Below are positions 55,352 through 64,000 of a DNA stretch of 64,000 nt, one piece after another. The position numbers and the translations under genes were made by a program. Every line of letters begins with the position of its first letter. The stretch's first letter is position 1. Under the pieces are notes generated by a model. It was not told the DNA's origin. It did no database searches and saw only the letters and a program-made list of their open reading frames with translations. This stretch comes from Alphaproteobacteria bacterium (GTDB lineage Bacteria; Pseudomonadota; Alphaproteobacteria; Micavibrionales; Micavibrionaceae), in contig JASMHE010000008.1 in assembly GCA_030750865.1 (NCBI GenBank), positions 248,001 through 312,000 on the forward strand, written 5' to 3'.

Positions 55352-55865
55352 ACTGCTTTGCAAACATATTCTGAACTTGGGGAACATCGAAGCTGTTGTT
55401 TTTGATTTCGATGGCGTGTTCTCCGATAATCGTGTTTATACCGATCAAGATGGACGAGAGATGGTCTGTTGTAACCGCAGCGATGGCATTGGATTGAAAC
55501 GCCTGCGTGATCTGGGGCTCGCACATTGTGTGATTTCTAAAGAACGGAACGAAGCTGTTGCAAAGCGTTGTGAGAAACTTGGTATTGATGCATTTACCGG
55601 CATCGACAACAAAATAGAAACACTCCGAAACTGGCTCGCGGACCATGAAATCTCCGCGGATCATGCCATCTTTGTTGGGAATGACACTCCTGATCTCGAT
55701 TGCATGAAATTTGTAAAGTACGGGTTCTGCCCATCCGATGCGCATGAAGATGTTCTGCAAAGCGCAAACTTCATCATCCCGTCACGTGGTGGTGATGCCT
55801 TTGTCCGCAAAATATGTGATCTGGTTGCAGACCATCTTGAGATTCGTCGTAAGGAAACACTATGA
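55302..55865 (+). CDS. KdsC-like HAD phosphatase
   Basis: A 187-residue HAD enzyme. The catalytic motif is VVFDFDGVFSDN (D35, D37), with VGNDTPDLDCM as the third motif, the KdsC-type subclass that forms a tetramer without a cap domain. KdsC removes the phosphate from Kdo-8-phosphate. The start GTG at 55302 has an AGGA site eight bases upstream and overlaps neuA by 50 bases. Bacterial NeuB pathways usually use free sugars, so a phosphatase here implies a phosphorylated intermediate. Confidence 0.88.
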   Translation: MLKSFYQSLLWQILPHRLLCKHILNLGNIEAVVFDFDGVFSDNRVYTDQDGREMVCCNRSDGIGLKRLRDLGLAHCVISKERNEAVAKRCEKLGIDAFTGIDNKIETLRNWLADHEISADHAIFVGNDTPDLDCMKFVKYGFCPSDAHEDVLQSANFIIPSRGGDAFVRKICDLVADHLEIRRKETL

Positions 55866-56770
55866 AGAGATATATCAAAAAATATGTAAATGCTGCATTA
55901 AATAAAGCAGATCTGGAAATACGCCGCGCAAGCGATCCCTGGGTTTCACAGCAGCGGTGGAATGAAATATACGAAGAACTCTTTGACAAAGATTCTCTTC
56001 ACCATCGACGCCTTTATAATGTTGGTGCCGGCGGATTCCGTCATTGGGCATGGACCAACATAGACAAATGCTCTGACTGGTATGCATCACAACAAGACGA
56101 GCAGGCTGTAATCGACTATGATTTAATGACACTCTCTCCCCTACCCGTTGAAACGGAAACGGCAGAAATCATTTATACAAGTCACACAATCGAACATATC
56201 ACGGACGATGCCGTGCATAATTTGCTTGCGGAATCCTACCGCGCGCTCAAAAAAGGTGGCTACCTGCGCATCACGTGCCCAAATTTTGATCTCGACTATC
56301 GTGCTTATCAAAATAATGACCGTGAATATTTTTACTGGCAGTACCGTTATTCACACCCTTCCGAAATGAAACGTTCTAAATATCTAAGACCACTGAAAGA
56401 GGCTTCAATAGAAGAACTCTTCTTGTTACATGTGTGCGGCAATGTCTCAGAAATTCATGCTGACGGCGCAGATGAGCGCTTGAGTCACGAACAGATCAAA
56501 GACATCCTGAAAACGTATAAAAAAGAAGACGCTTTGAATAAATTCATTGAAAAAGGTGATCTTGAAAAGCAAAAACTATATCCAGGAAATCACATCAACT
56601 GGTGGAATCCTGATAAACTTATCGCAGCATTGCATAATGCAGGTTTCAAAAATCCATATGTCTCTGCATATGGTCAAAGTGCCTGCCCTGTTCTCCGCGA
56701 TACAACATTGTTCGACAACACTCATCCTAAGGTGTCCATGTATATTGAGGCACGTAAAGATACAGATTAA
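55862..56770 (+). CDS. SAM-dependent methyltransferase
   Basis: A 302-residue protein starting in an ATGA overlap with the phosphatase stop. The SAM-binding region is divergent (LYNVGAGGFRHWAWTNID), with a clear EIIYTSHTIEHI and ALKKGGYLRITCPNFD typical of the Methyltransf_11 group. It probably methylates the sugar made by the preceding genes. It is the last gene of the island. Confidence 0.82.
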   Translation: MKRYIKKYVNAALNKADLEIRRASDPWVSQQRWNEIYEELFDKDSLHHRRLYNVGAGGFRHWAWTNIDKCSDWYASQQDEQAVIDYDLMTLSPLPVETETAEIIYTSHTIEHITDDAVHNLLAESYRALKKGGYLRITCPNFDLDYRAYQNNDREYFYWQYRYSHPSEMKRSKYLRPLKEASIEELFLLHVCGNVSEIHADGADERLSHEQIKDILKTYKKEDALNKFIEKGDLEKQKLYPGNHINWWNPDKLIAALHNAGFKNPYVSAYGQSACPVLRDTTLFDNTHPKVSMYIEARKDTD

Positions 56771-56848
56771 ATCGAATGTATTGATAATGCAGACATAGGA
56801 TCGATAGATCGGTGTTAAAGTTATGAGAGAGAATCAGGAAGAGTTTCG

Positions 56849-57682
56849 ATGATGGAACAGAAGAAGGCTGAACAGAATAAAATTGATGGTCTGCTTGATG
56901 TCATGGCGCGTTTGCGCGACCCGGATACGGGGTGTAAGTGGGATATTGAGCAAACCTACGCCACAATCGCGCCGTACACGATTGAGGAAGCCTATGAAGT
57001 TGCCGATGCGATTGATCGTGGTGATATGAATGATTTAAAGGAAGAGCTCGGCGATTTATTGTTGCAAGTCGTGTTTCATGCACAAATGGCCAAAGAAGAC
57101 GGCACATTTACTTTCGACGATGTTGTAACGACCGTTACCGACAAAATGATATCCCGTCATCCGCACGTCTTTGGTGATGTGAATGCAAAAGACGCCGATC
57201 ATGTCACGGAAATTTGGGAACAGCAAAAAGAAGCGGAAAAAGCCCACAAAGACGGAAACGCCCCTTCTTCCGTACTGGATGACGTCACGATGGGCTTGCC
57301 GGCCATTAAGCGTGCCCAGAAGCTCCAGAAAAAAGCGGCTAAGACCGGATTTGAATGGGATCACCCCGCGCATGTGCTTGATAAATTCGAAGAAGAAATC
57401 GCAGAAATGCGTGAGGCGATTGAATCGGGAAACCAAGATGAAATCATCGATGAATTAGGCGATCTATTCTTTGTTCTGACGAATTTTGGTCGTATGCTGG
57501 GTGCCGATTGCGAAGAATCTTTGCGGCATGCAAATAATAAATTCACGCGCCGTTTCACGGGCATGGAACGAGATTCTATCGCACAAGACATTGACTTCGT
57601 GGCACTGTCACTCGAAGAAAAAGAAAAGCTATGGCAGCTTCAAAAACAAAAAGAAAGACGCGATAAGAAGCGCACCGGTTAA
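56849..57682 (+). CDS. mazG: MazG nucleoside triphosphate pyrophosphohydrolase
   Basis: A 277-residue enzyme that hydrolyses NTPs to NMPs and affects the stringent response. Two MazG repeats are visible: the first with YTIEEAYEVADAI and KEELGDLLLQVVFHA, the second with EEEIAEMREAI and IIDELGDLFFVLTNFGR, each with the EExxE-type metal sites. A basic tail KKQKERRDKKR ends it. It is convergent with the next gene and normally adjoins hflX; here an IMPase gene lies between. Confidence 0.96.
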   Translation: MMEQKKAEQNKIDGLLDVMARLRDPDTGCKWDIEQTYATIAPYTIEEAYEVADAIDRGDMNDLKEELGDLLLQVVFHAQMAKEDGTFTFDDVVTTVTDKMISRHPHVFGDVNAKDADHVTEIWEQQKEAEKAHKDGNAPSSVLDDVTMGLPAIKRAQKLQKKAAKTGFEWDHPAHVLDKFEEEIAEMREAIESGNQDEIIDELGDLFFVLTNFGRMLGADCEESLRHANNKFTRRFTGMERDSIAQDIDFVALSLEEKEKLWQLQKQKERRDKKRTG

Positions 57683-57704
57683 TGCAGGCGCACAAGTGCG
57701 TACG

Positions 57705-58556
57705 CTAAGGTGATGCCGGCGTAGGACCGAAATATTTGGCCGTTGTCTCATAGATTTGTTGCCAGATATCTTCGTTCGCGGCAACAATCATCGCGCCATG
57801 ATGCCCTGTTTGCAGATCATAGGGAGTCATATCGAATTTGCGGACAACGCCGCCTGCCTCACGCACAATTAACGATCCCGCCAGATGATCCCAGGGTTTC
57901 ATTTTTGTGCTGATGATATACTGGCGCTGCCCTGTCGCCACAGCCCAATATTCATGCGCAGAACAGCGCAGCGTCGTTTGTTCGGCAACACAATGTTCAA
58001 GATCAGTGACAGCTTGCTTTGCGTCTTTTTTGAAGAATTTCTTTGCAGCATACCCGCTCGCCGATGCTAAAGAAGACGGAACATCTGTTATATGTAATGG
58101 CGCGCCATCCAATGTCGCGCCCTTCCCTTTTTCCGCAAAAATGGTGGCATCCCCCAACACATCATAAATCCAGCCATATTTCGTAATTCCATCGACAACA
58201 CAGGCTAGCAGTACAGCAAAATGCCGTTTGCCGTGGGCAAAATTATGCGTGCCGTCAACGGGATCGATAATCCATATCGGGCGGTCAGCTGCGCGACTGA
58301 TTGTGTCTTTGAGACGGTCAGCGTCGGCATAAAAGGATTCTTCACCAAAAATAACATGATCGGGAAACTGTTCTTGGAGTTCGCGCGTAATAAACGCTTC
58401 GGACTCCTTGTCCGCGATTGTTACAAGATCGTCAGGGCCGCTCTTTGTCTCGATTTGCCGGGATTGAAGCTGCTTATAATAAGGCAGAATGCAGCGCTCT
58501 GCGGCCTGCTTCAGGATATCTTCGATAATTGAGGGCGATGTCAGATTAAAATCCAT
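57705..58556 (-). CDS. Inositol monophosphatase-family phosphatase
   Basis: A 283-residue protein from ATG 58556. The ORF opens further upstream, but those residues lie inside hflX and look non-coding. Metal motifs are the GEES loop, DPVDGTHNFAHG and KPWDHLAGSLIVREAGG. It could be a histidinol-phosphatase (HisN), a CysQ-like or an inositol phosphatase; the motifs do not settle it. Its start overlaps the end of hflX by 11 bases. Confidence 0.9.
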   Translation of the reverse strand: MDFNLTSPSIIEDILKQAAERCILPYYKQLQSRQIETKSGPDDLVTIADKESEAFITRELQEQFPDHVIFGEESFYADADRLKDTISRAADRPIWIIDPVDGTHNFAHGKRHFAVLLACVVDGITKYGWIYDVLGDATIFAEKGKGATLDGAPLHITDVPSSLASASGYAAKKFFKKDAKQAVTDLEHCVAEQTTLRCSAHEYWAVATGQRQYIISTKMKPWDHLAGSLIVREAGGVVRKFDMTPYDLQTGHHGAMIVAANEDIWQQIYETTAKYFGPTPASP

Positions 58557-59931
58557 TGTCAGATACACTCTTTCCTTCCTCTTGATACGGCGCAATGTTG
58601 AACTTGTCAACGAAACGTCCGATATCGGCTTTGGAAAGACGTGCGTGCATTTCAATGGCGTGCGTCCCGTTTTTCGTATCGATAATATCGGCATATTGAT
58701 GCAGCCAGGCAATGGCTTTGCCGTTTTCAAACGGAATATCAAAACGCACAGTTTGATGATCCCGCATTAATTTTTCGGATATGCAGTGGCGCAGAGCCTC
58801 AAACCCTGTCTTCTTGATAGCAGAGACCGGAATCATATCAATTTTGTTTTTGGGGAAACGTAATGTCTGCTCCAAATCGGCTTGTGCTTCTTCATCCAGC
58901 AGATCAATTTTATTCAAGACCTCGATAATGCGTTCATCTTCATCGTAATCAATCCCCAGATCACGCATGATATCAATCACATCATTCCGCTGTTCTTCAT
59001 TATTCGGGTTCGACATATCACGCACATGTAAAATAATATCGGCATGTTCGACATGTTCCAATGTTGCACGGAACGCGGCAATCAAATGCGTTGGAAGATC
59101 GGATATAAACCCGACTGTATCGGACAAGATCACATCCAGCCCGTTATCGGTTTCAAGTTTGCGCATGGTCGGGTCCAGCGTCGCAAAGAGCAGGTCTTTG
59201 GCAAAAACATCGGATTCGGTCAGCGCATTAAACAATGTAGATTTCCCCGCATTTGTATATCCCACCAGCGATACCACCGGTAACGGGACTTTCTTGCGGC
59301 TTTCCTGTTGTAATTCGCGTGTGCGGCGCACCGTATCCAGTTCCTTTTTCAGGCGGGCAATACGGTCTGTAATCAAGCGGCGGTCAATCTCGATCTGACG
59401 TTCACCGGGACCGCCCATAAAGCCGGCACCACCCTTTTGTCGTTCCAAGTGTGTCCATGATCGAACCAGGCGGGATTTTTGATATTCAAGGGCTGCAAGT
59501 TCAACCTGAATCTTGCCCTCTTTTGTTTGGGCGCGCGCGCCGAAAATTTCAAGAATAAGCCCTGTGCGGTCTATCACCTTTGTATCCCAGGCCTTTTCAA
59601 GATTACGCTGTTGCCCGGGGGATAAATTATGATCAATGATGACCACATCCGGCGCAATCTCGGTGATATCCTCGCCTATCGTTTCGAGCTGGCCCTTGCC
59701 AAGATATGTGGAGGGCCGGATTTGCGTAATTTTGACAGGGAATGTCTGGGCGACATGCAAATGTATGGCATGCGCCAAGCCTGTAGCTTCTTCTGTCTTG
59801 TATTCGACATAGCGCTCAGGCGAAAAGCCGCTGCCGTCAGCGTCCTTTTTGGTATAAGGAACAACGACAACAGCGATGATTTCATCTTCTGTTTGAGTGC
59901 GGACGTGAAATGATTTTTGATCGTCATCCAT
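58546..59931 (-). CDS. hflX: GTPase HflX
   Basis: Ribosome-splitting and recycling GTPase of 461 residues. The N-terminal HflX domain has the VVIDHNLSPGQQRNLEKAW block and GGPGERQIEIDRR; the G domain has P-loop GYTNAGKST, DTVGFISDLP and NKID. The ORF opens with TTG at 59943, but the ATG at 59931 is a better start. It lies 17 bases after hfq, the standard operon partner. Confidence 0.96.
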   Translation of the reverse strand: MDDDQKSFHVRTQTEDEIIAVVVVPYTKKDADGSGFSPERYVEYKTEEATGLAHAIHLHVAQTFPVKITQIRPSTYLGKGQLETIGEDITEIAPDVVIIDHNLSPGQQRNLEKAWDTKVIDRTGLILEIFGARAQTKEGKIQVELAALEYQKSRLVRSWTHLERQKGGAGFMGGPGERQIEIDRRLITDRIARLKKELDTVRRTRELQQESRKKVPLPVVSLVGYTNAGKSTLFNALTESDVFAKDLLFATLDPTMRKLETDNGLDVILSDTVGFISDLPTHLIAAFRATLEHVEHADIILHVRDMSNPNNEEQRNDVIDIMRDLGIDYDEDERIIEVLNKIDLLDEEAQADLEQTLRFPKNKIDMIPVSAIKKTGFEALRHCISEKLMRDHQTVRFDIPFENGKAIAWLHQYADIIDTKNGTHAIEMHARLSKADIGRFVDKFNIAPYQEEGKSVSDNGF

Positions 59932-59948
59932 AGGATAAAGCAAAAACC

Positions 59949-60197
59949 TTACGCGGACGCGTCTTCTTCTTCACCGTCATAGAGGCTCAGTGGGCCGTTC
60001 GGCATGATGGTCGAGATTGCATGCTTGTAAATAAGCTGCACATGTGACTCACGTCGCAGCAACATGCTGAAATTATCGAACCATGTTACAACACCCTGAA
60101 GTTTCACACCATTCACAAGAAATACCGTCACAGTTTGTTTTTCTTTGCGTATTTTGTTCAAAAATACGTCTTGTACATTTTGGTTTTTATCGCTCAT
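59949..60197 (-). CDS. hfq: RNA chaperone Hfq
   Basis: An 82-residue Sm-like protein that pairs small RNAs with messages. The Sm1 part ([19 protein letters not shown]) and the Sm2 motif YKHAIST, with the lateral RRESH-like residues, are as expected, and a short acidic tail ends it. The hfq-hflX order is conserved. The A+T-rich 106 bases upstream probably hold its promoter. Confidence 0.98.
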   Translation of the reverse strand: MSDKNQNVQDVFLNKIRKEKQTVTVFLVNGVKLQGVVTWFDNFSMLLRRESHVQLIYKHAISTIMPNGPLSLYDGEEEDASA

Positions 60198-60303
60198 TTT
60201 TTTCTCTTTTTTTATTATGGGTTTTATTTATTTTATATTTAACCAAATATGCTGAACGTCTTACGGCATATTGCCTTCATACGCAACCTTTCATTTGGAT
60301 CAA

Positions 60304-61005
60304 TCAGAATATTCGGGTTAGAATCTCGTGAAGTTCACCGCAATTTTGCAGTGACAGATAGGGGGAAAATTCCTTTTCAAGGGTATCTCTGTTTTTCGGG
60401 TCGGCCAGAAGAACCGCTTTGCATCCGGCATTTTTCGCAGCCATCATATCTGTTGCCGTATCACCGACATACCAGACATTGCCAAGATTGTTGATCAGGG
60501 ATTGTTCAGTTTCTTCGAAGGCCTTCAATAGCGGTGTTGCATCAGGTTTATCCTGTTCCAAAGCACCGGAACCATAGGCCACTGGAAAAACATCATTCCA
60601 TTTAAAATGCGCCACTTCGCGCATCAGGAAGCGGTGTTTTTTGTTGCTGATGATGCCGGACTTAATCGCGTTTTCCCGCATAAAATCGATCAGGTCATGC
60701 GTACCTGCCATGATCTCGATCCCGTTCAGATGATTTTTATCCATATAATCATACAGAATATCAAACGCCTCTTCCGTGCGCTCTTTGTAGATCGACGGGT
60801 AAATCTGACGAGATGAATGGCGCAAATTATCCCAGAAATCCTGCTGACTCCACGGTGGAAATCCCATCGCGACACGCACATGGTTGTGGGCGTCGAACAA
60901 CCCCGGAATGGTATTGACCAATGTGCCGTCCCAATCAAAAAAGATAGCATCTGGTTTTTCAATATCCCGGGCCATTGCGTCTGTCATTTTCTCAGGGTTT
61001 GACAT
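60304..61005 (-). CDS. HAD-family phosphatase, phosphoglycolate phosphatase-like
   Basis: A 233-residue HAD hydrolase with a helical cap. Motif I FFDWDGTLVNT, motif II GIISNKKH, and motif III/IV GDTATDMMAAKNAG are clear. Substrate cannot be told. The start overlaps murI by 14 bases, so the pair is probably one transcript. It is an insertion relative to the usual hfq-trkA neighbourhood. Confidence 0.9.
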   Translation of the reverse strand: MSNPEKMTDAMARDIEKPDAIFFDWDGTLVNTIPGLFDAHNHVRVAMGFPPWSQQDFWDNLRHSSRQIYPSIYKERTEEAFDILYDYMDKNHLNGIEIMAGTHDLIDFMRENAIKSGIISNKKHRFLMREVAHFKWNDVFPVAYGSGALEQDKPDATPLLKAFEETEQSLINNLGNVWYVGDTATDMMAAKNAGCKAVLLADPKNRDTLEKEFSPYLSLQNCGELHEILTRIF

Positions 61006-61801
61006 GCTGTATCTCTATCTCTTTGTTGTAAATTGATAATGCTGTTTCTTTATATCCGCGCGTAATATCGGTGACCAGATATTCTTTTGTGCCGTTCTTT
61101 CCGATTTTCTCATCAAAGACCGGATGCCGCTGTAAATAATCGTTCAACTTATATGGGATGATATCGACCTGAGACAAGATAGGAAATTGATCTCCCAGAA
61201 TGTCACGCAAAACCGGCATAAGATGCGGATAATGCGTACAGCCGAGGATAAGACATTCTACCTGCGCCGCTAAAAGCGGTTCAAGGTAATCCTCCAAAAT
61301 CGGTTTCACCCATTTCAGGCCGTTATTTTCAATGAGCGGCACAAGCAAGGGCGTTGCCTGTTGGTGAATGGTGAATGACGGGTCGAGCTTCTTTAATTCT
61401 GCGGCATAAATATCTGATTCAACAATATATTCGGTGGCAATGATGCCAATATTTTTATAACCGGAGGAAATCGCTTCTTCGAGTGTAGGGACAACGACAC
61501 CCAGAATACGACGATCCGGATATGCATCGGGCAGATAGGTCTGCTGCAGGGTCCGCAACGCGGCTGCACTTACGGTATTGCACGCTGTCAGGACAATCTG
61601 ACAGTCTTTCTCACTGAATAAATAATCAATCGCATGCCTGGAATAATCATAGATTGCGTCTTTTGAACGTTTTCCGTAAGGGACATGCAGTGTGTCGCCC
61701 AGATAGACCATATCAATATCCGGCCGGTTATCTTCAATGGCTTTGGCGATGAGCAAACCGCCAAGCCCTGAATCAAACACACCAAGTTTCATATCCGCCA
61801 T
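60992..61801 (-). CDS. murI: Glutamate racemase
   Basis: A 269-residue enzyme making D-glutamate for peptidoglycan. The two catalytic cysteines are in LTACNTVSAAAL and LILGCTHYPHL, and the N-terminal VFDSGLGGLLIAKAI is the family signature. It stands between trkA and the HAD gene, both on the same strand, with 35 bases after trkA. Confidence 0.96.
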   Translation of the reverse strand: MADMKLGVFDSGLGGLLIAKAIEDNRPDIDMVYLGDTLHVPYGKRSKDAIYDYSRHAIDYLFSEKDCQIVLTACNTVSAAALRTLQQTYLPDAYPDRRILGVVVPTLEEAISSGYKNIGIIATEYIVESDIYAAELKKLDPSFTIHQQATPLLVPLIENNGLKWVKPILEDYLEPLLAAQVECLILGCTHYPHLMPVLRDILGDQFPILSQVDIIPYKLNDYLQRHPVFDEKIGKNGTKEYLVTDITRGYKETALSIYNKEIEIQHVKP

Positions 61802-61836
61802 TATTTTTATCCCGTCACGATCCTGCCTATATGGCC

Positions 61837-63213
61837 CTAAAACAGGTCCACATGGATGGTGAACATTTCTTCGATCATGTGGGCCTTCCCTGCCCGCGCC
61901 ATCAACACAATATGGTCAAGCGCCTGAATAACTGTATCTGGCGTCGGCAGCAACACTTCGTCTCCTCGTACAATCATACCTATAATCACATCAGACGGTA
62001 ATTCCAGATCAACAACCGACATATTGACCAAATGCGATGTTTCGGCGACTTCGGCCTCGATAATTTCGGCTGCACCATCATAAATGGCTTGCAAGGTTTT
62101 GATGCGGCCGCGCCGCACATGCTGCATAATGGTCGATACGGTTGATGTTTTTGGTGACACGGTTGCGTCAATCCCCAGCCGTGCCGTTAACGACGTATAG
62201 GTTGATGTGTTCGTCAAACTGATAACCCGGCTGCAACCGGCCTGCTTTGCAATCAGACTGGCCAGAATGTTGTTTTCATCATCTTCCGTCACGGCAATAA
62301 AGGTTTCCGTGCTGCGAATATTGGCCTCGGCCAGAATTTCCCTGTTGATGCCACTACCGTGCAACACGACGATATCGGGGAAATTTGTACTCAGGAATTC
62401 CGCGCGCTCTTCGTCTTTTTCAATCACTTTCAGATTGATACGATTGGTCTTTTTATGAATCAGTTCGATCAAGCTCTTACCGACATTGCCGCCGCCCATC
62501 AACGTGATGGTGCGTGCTTCTTCTTCTTCATGCCCGAAGATTGTCAGGGCGCGTTTCAAGTGGCTTTTATCCGTAAAGAAAAAGACTTCGTCATCAGGGA
62601 ACACCTGATCATCTTCTGTCGGGACGATGATCTCCCCTTCCCGCGCGATCAAACAAACAATCAGTGGCACGTTGGGAAATAAAATCGGAATTTGCTTAAG
62701 CTGCGTATTCAACACCGGGCATTTTTCCGTGCAAATCGTACCAGCCAGAAAAACCATATTATCCGCCAATGAAATCAAATTTGTCGTTCCCGGTGTTTTC
62801 AGACAGTCATAGATTGATTTTGCAACCTCGACCTCCGGTGAGATGATCTTGTCGATCGGCATATGCGTACGGCTGAACAAGTTGGCCCATGCAGGGTTCA
62901 GATAAGCGCGTTCCCGCACACGAGCAATCTTTTTCGGCACGTTAAACAGCGAGTGCGCAATCTGGCACGCGACCATGTTGACCTCGTCTTGTTCTGTCAC
63001 GGCCACGATCAGATCGGCTTCCCGCGCGCCTGCGGCATCCAGTACATTCGGGTTGGATGCGTGTCCGCAAATACCCTGCACGTCAATTTCATTATTCAGC
63101 TTTTCGATAATATCGGCATTATGGTCGATGACCGTCACATCATTATTTTCGCGAATAAGGTATGATGAGATACTGAACCCAACCTGACCGGCGCCGCACA
63201 CGATAACTTTCAT
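61837..63213 (-). CDS. trkA: Trk potassium uptake regulatory protein TrkA
   Basis: A 458-residue cytosolic protein that binds NAD(H) and gates the TrkH/TrkG potassium channel. Two RCK units are visible, each a Rossmann domain (GAGQVG at 7-12, GGGNVG near 236-241) followed by a TrkA-C domain. The channel subunit gene is not in the window. It starts three bases after ntrX, the usual alphaproteobacterial pair. Confidence 0.96.
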   Translation of the reverse strand: MKVIVCGAGQVGFSISSYLIRENNDVTVIDHNADIIEKLNNEIDVQGICGHASNPNVLDAAGAREADLIVAVTEQDEVNMVACQIAHSLFNVPKKIARVRERAYLNPAWANLFSRTHMPIDKIISPEVEVAKSIYDCLKTPGTTNLISLADNMVFLAGTICTEKCPVLNTQLKQIPILFPNVPLIVCLIAREGEIIVPTEDDQVFPDDEVFFFTDKSHLKRALTIFGHEEEEARTITLMGGGNVGKSLIELIHKKTNRINLKVIEKDEERAEFLSTNFPDIVVLHGSGINREILAEANIRSTETFIAVTEDDENNILASLIAKQAGCSRVISLTNTSTYTSLTARLGIDATVSPKTSTVSTIMQHVRRGRIKTLQAIYDGAAEIIEAEVAETSHLVNMSVVDLELPSDVIIGMIVRGDEVLLPTPDTVIQALDHIVLMARAGKAHMIEEMFTIHVDLF

Positions 63214-63216
63214 GGT

Positions 63217-64000
63217 CTAATATGCTTTCTGTTTTTGCTGATCGTCTTCGATTTGACTGTTATTGCTGTTTGACTTGTCTTCATTCAGACCGAGCTGTTT
63301 TAATTTACGGTGCAGTGCAGAACGTTCCATCCCGACAAACTCTGCGGTTTTCGAGATATTGCCCTTAAAACGTTCAACCTGGGACCGCATATAATTCGCT
63401 TCAAAACGTTCACGCGCTTTCTTGAGTGGTAACGCCGCATAATCTGTTTCGTCAATATCATCTTGTTCTGTCTTGTCATGTCCGGAAATATCCGGCGGCA
63501 GATCATGAGGCATAATTTCTTCGCCTTCCGCCGATTTATGCATGATCATCACCCACTCCACGGTGTTTTTCAGTTGCCGGATGTTGCCCGGCCAATCATA
63601 GCTTTGCAAAACGGCATATGTTGCAGACGAAAATGTTTGTTTTGGCAAACCGGCCTGTTCGGAATATTGCGCGATAAAATATTGAACCAGCGGTTTGATA
63701 TCCTGCGGCCGTTCCCGTAACGGATCAAGATGTACCGGCACAACATTCAAACGGTAATACAGATCTTTGCGGAAATTACCATTTTCCATTTCCGTTTCCA
63801 AATTCTGATTGGAAGACGCAATGATACGCACATCAACGTGAATTTCCGTGTCACTGCCGACACGTTGGAAACATTGTTCCTGCAACACGCGCAATATCTT
63901 GCCTTGCGTTTCAAGAGGCATATCCGCCACTTCGTCCAAAAGCAATGTGCCGCCATCTGCCCGCTCCAAAACGCCCTGATGCGGCGGCTCGCCATTGATC
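63217..64000 (-). CDS. ntrX: NtrX response regulator, 3' part only
   Basis: The C-terminal 260 residues of a sigma-54-dependent regulator, continuing past the right end. The AAA+ part has ERADGGTLLLDEVADMPL (Walker B), RIIASSNQNLE and the RLNVVPVHLDPLRERPQD sensor region. The last 50 residues form a Fis-type helix-turn-helix (NISKTAEFVGMERSALHRKL). Position beside trkA and hfq identifies NtrX rather than NtrC. The receiver domain and most of the AAA+ domain lie outside the window. Confidence 0.92.
   Translation of the reverse strand, partial: INGEPPHQGVLERADGGTLLLDEVADMPLETQGKILRVLQEQCFQRVGSDTEIHVDVRIIASSNQNLETEMENGNFRKDLYYRLNVVPVHLDPLRERPQDIKPLVQYFIAQYSEQAGLPKQTFSSATYAVLQSYDWPGNIRQLKNTVEWVMIMHKSAEGEEIMPHDLPPDISGHDKTEQDDIDETDYAALPLKKARERFEANYMRSQVERFKGNISKTAEFVGMERSALHRKLKQLGLNEDKSNSNNSQIEDDQQKQKAY

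Larger units (their letters stand above)
41085..56770. other. Surface polysaccharide biosynthesis island
   Basis: About 15.7 kb of glycan genes in three blocks: plus (GT2, flippase, FkbM), minus (SxtJ, DUF5989, carbamoyltransferase, SGNH, GT4, formyl/propeller), plus (GT-B, PhyH, NeuB-like, NeuA-like, KdsC-like, methyltransferase). The region looks more A+T-rich than its flanks, and has gene families that are mobile among genomes. The flanking order MBL hydrolase, mazG, hflX, hfq is a conserved alphaproteobacterial neighbourhood, so the island probably interrupts it. No transposase, integrase or flanking repeat was seen, so how it arrived is unknown. Confidence 0.65.

Overview
This 64 kb window is chromosomal DNA from an alphaproteobacterium of moderate G+C. 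The evidence is gene content and order: an F0 operon with paired b and b' subunits (atpI-atpB-atpE-b'-b), a CcrM-type GANTC methyltransferase, the chain mltB-rlpA-dacC-tmk-holB-metG-tatD-MBL hydrolase, and the chain ntrX-trkA-(murI)-hfq-hflX. The family cannot be fixed from this sequence alone. There are no rRNA genes, insertion sequences, prophage genes or CRISPR arrays. One tRNA gene is present.

Region by region. 1-4.3 kb: rsfS, nadD and the F0 part of ATP synthase, all on the minus strand. 4.3-12 kb (minus): smc, a DsbA-like oxidoreductase, an OmpA-like protein, suhB, efp and a DciA-like protein. 12-24.8 kb: mutY and a secreted protein (plus); folB, ccrM, rnhB, pepN, obg, rpmA and rplU (minus); then a candidate small RNA or leader followed by an AmmeMemoRadiSam protein with all three modules in one chain. 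24.8-30 kb: glycerate kinase and a TAXI binding protein (minus), a HipA-like kinase without HipB, a small membrane protein and tRNA-Ser. 30-39 kb (plus): cell-wall enzymes, then tmk, holB, metG, an EamA half-transporter, tatD and an MBL hydrolase. 39-57 kb: small unknown genes, then a surface-glycan island that looks more A+T-rich than its surroundings. 57-64 kb: mazG (plus), then an IMPase-family protein, hflX, hfq, a HAD phosphatase, murI, trkA and the 3' part of ntrX (minus).

The glycan island (about 41.1-56.8 kb) holds a GT2 glycosyltransferase, a Wzx-like flippase, an FkbM methyltransferase, a protein joining a formyltransferase-like domain to a beta-propeller domain, a GT4 transferase, a membrane SGNH protein, a carbamoyltransferase with its SxtJ and DUF5989 companions, a capsule-type GT-B protein, a PhyH dioxygenase, and a run of NeuB-like synthase, CMP-sugar synthetase, KdsC-like phosphatase and methyltransferase. 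Together these predict a modified (methylated, carbamoylated, perhaps acylated or formylated) polysaccharide containing a nonulosonate-like acidic sugar.

The most notable observations are: eight GANTC sites in 108 bp between ccrM and a divergent unknown gene; the three-module AmmeMemoRadiSam fusion placed directly behind an intrinsic terminator with no visible ribosome-binding site; a NeuB-like synthase lacking the SAF domain inside a phosphatase-containing CMP-sugar operon; the formyltransferase/propeller fusion; and a frameshifted DUF5989 gene.
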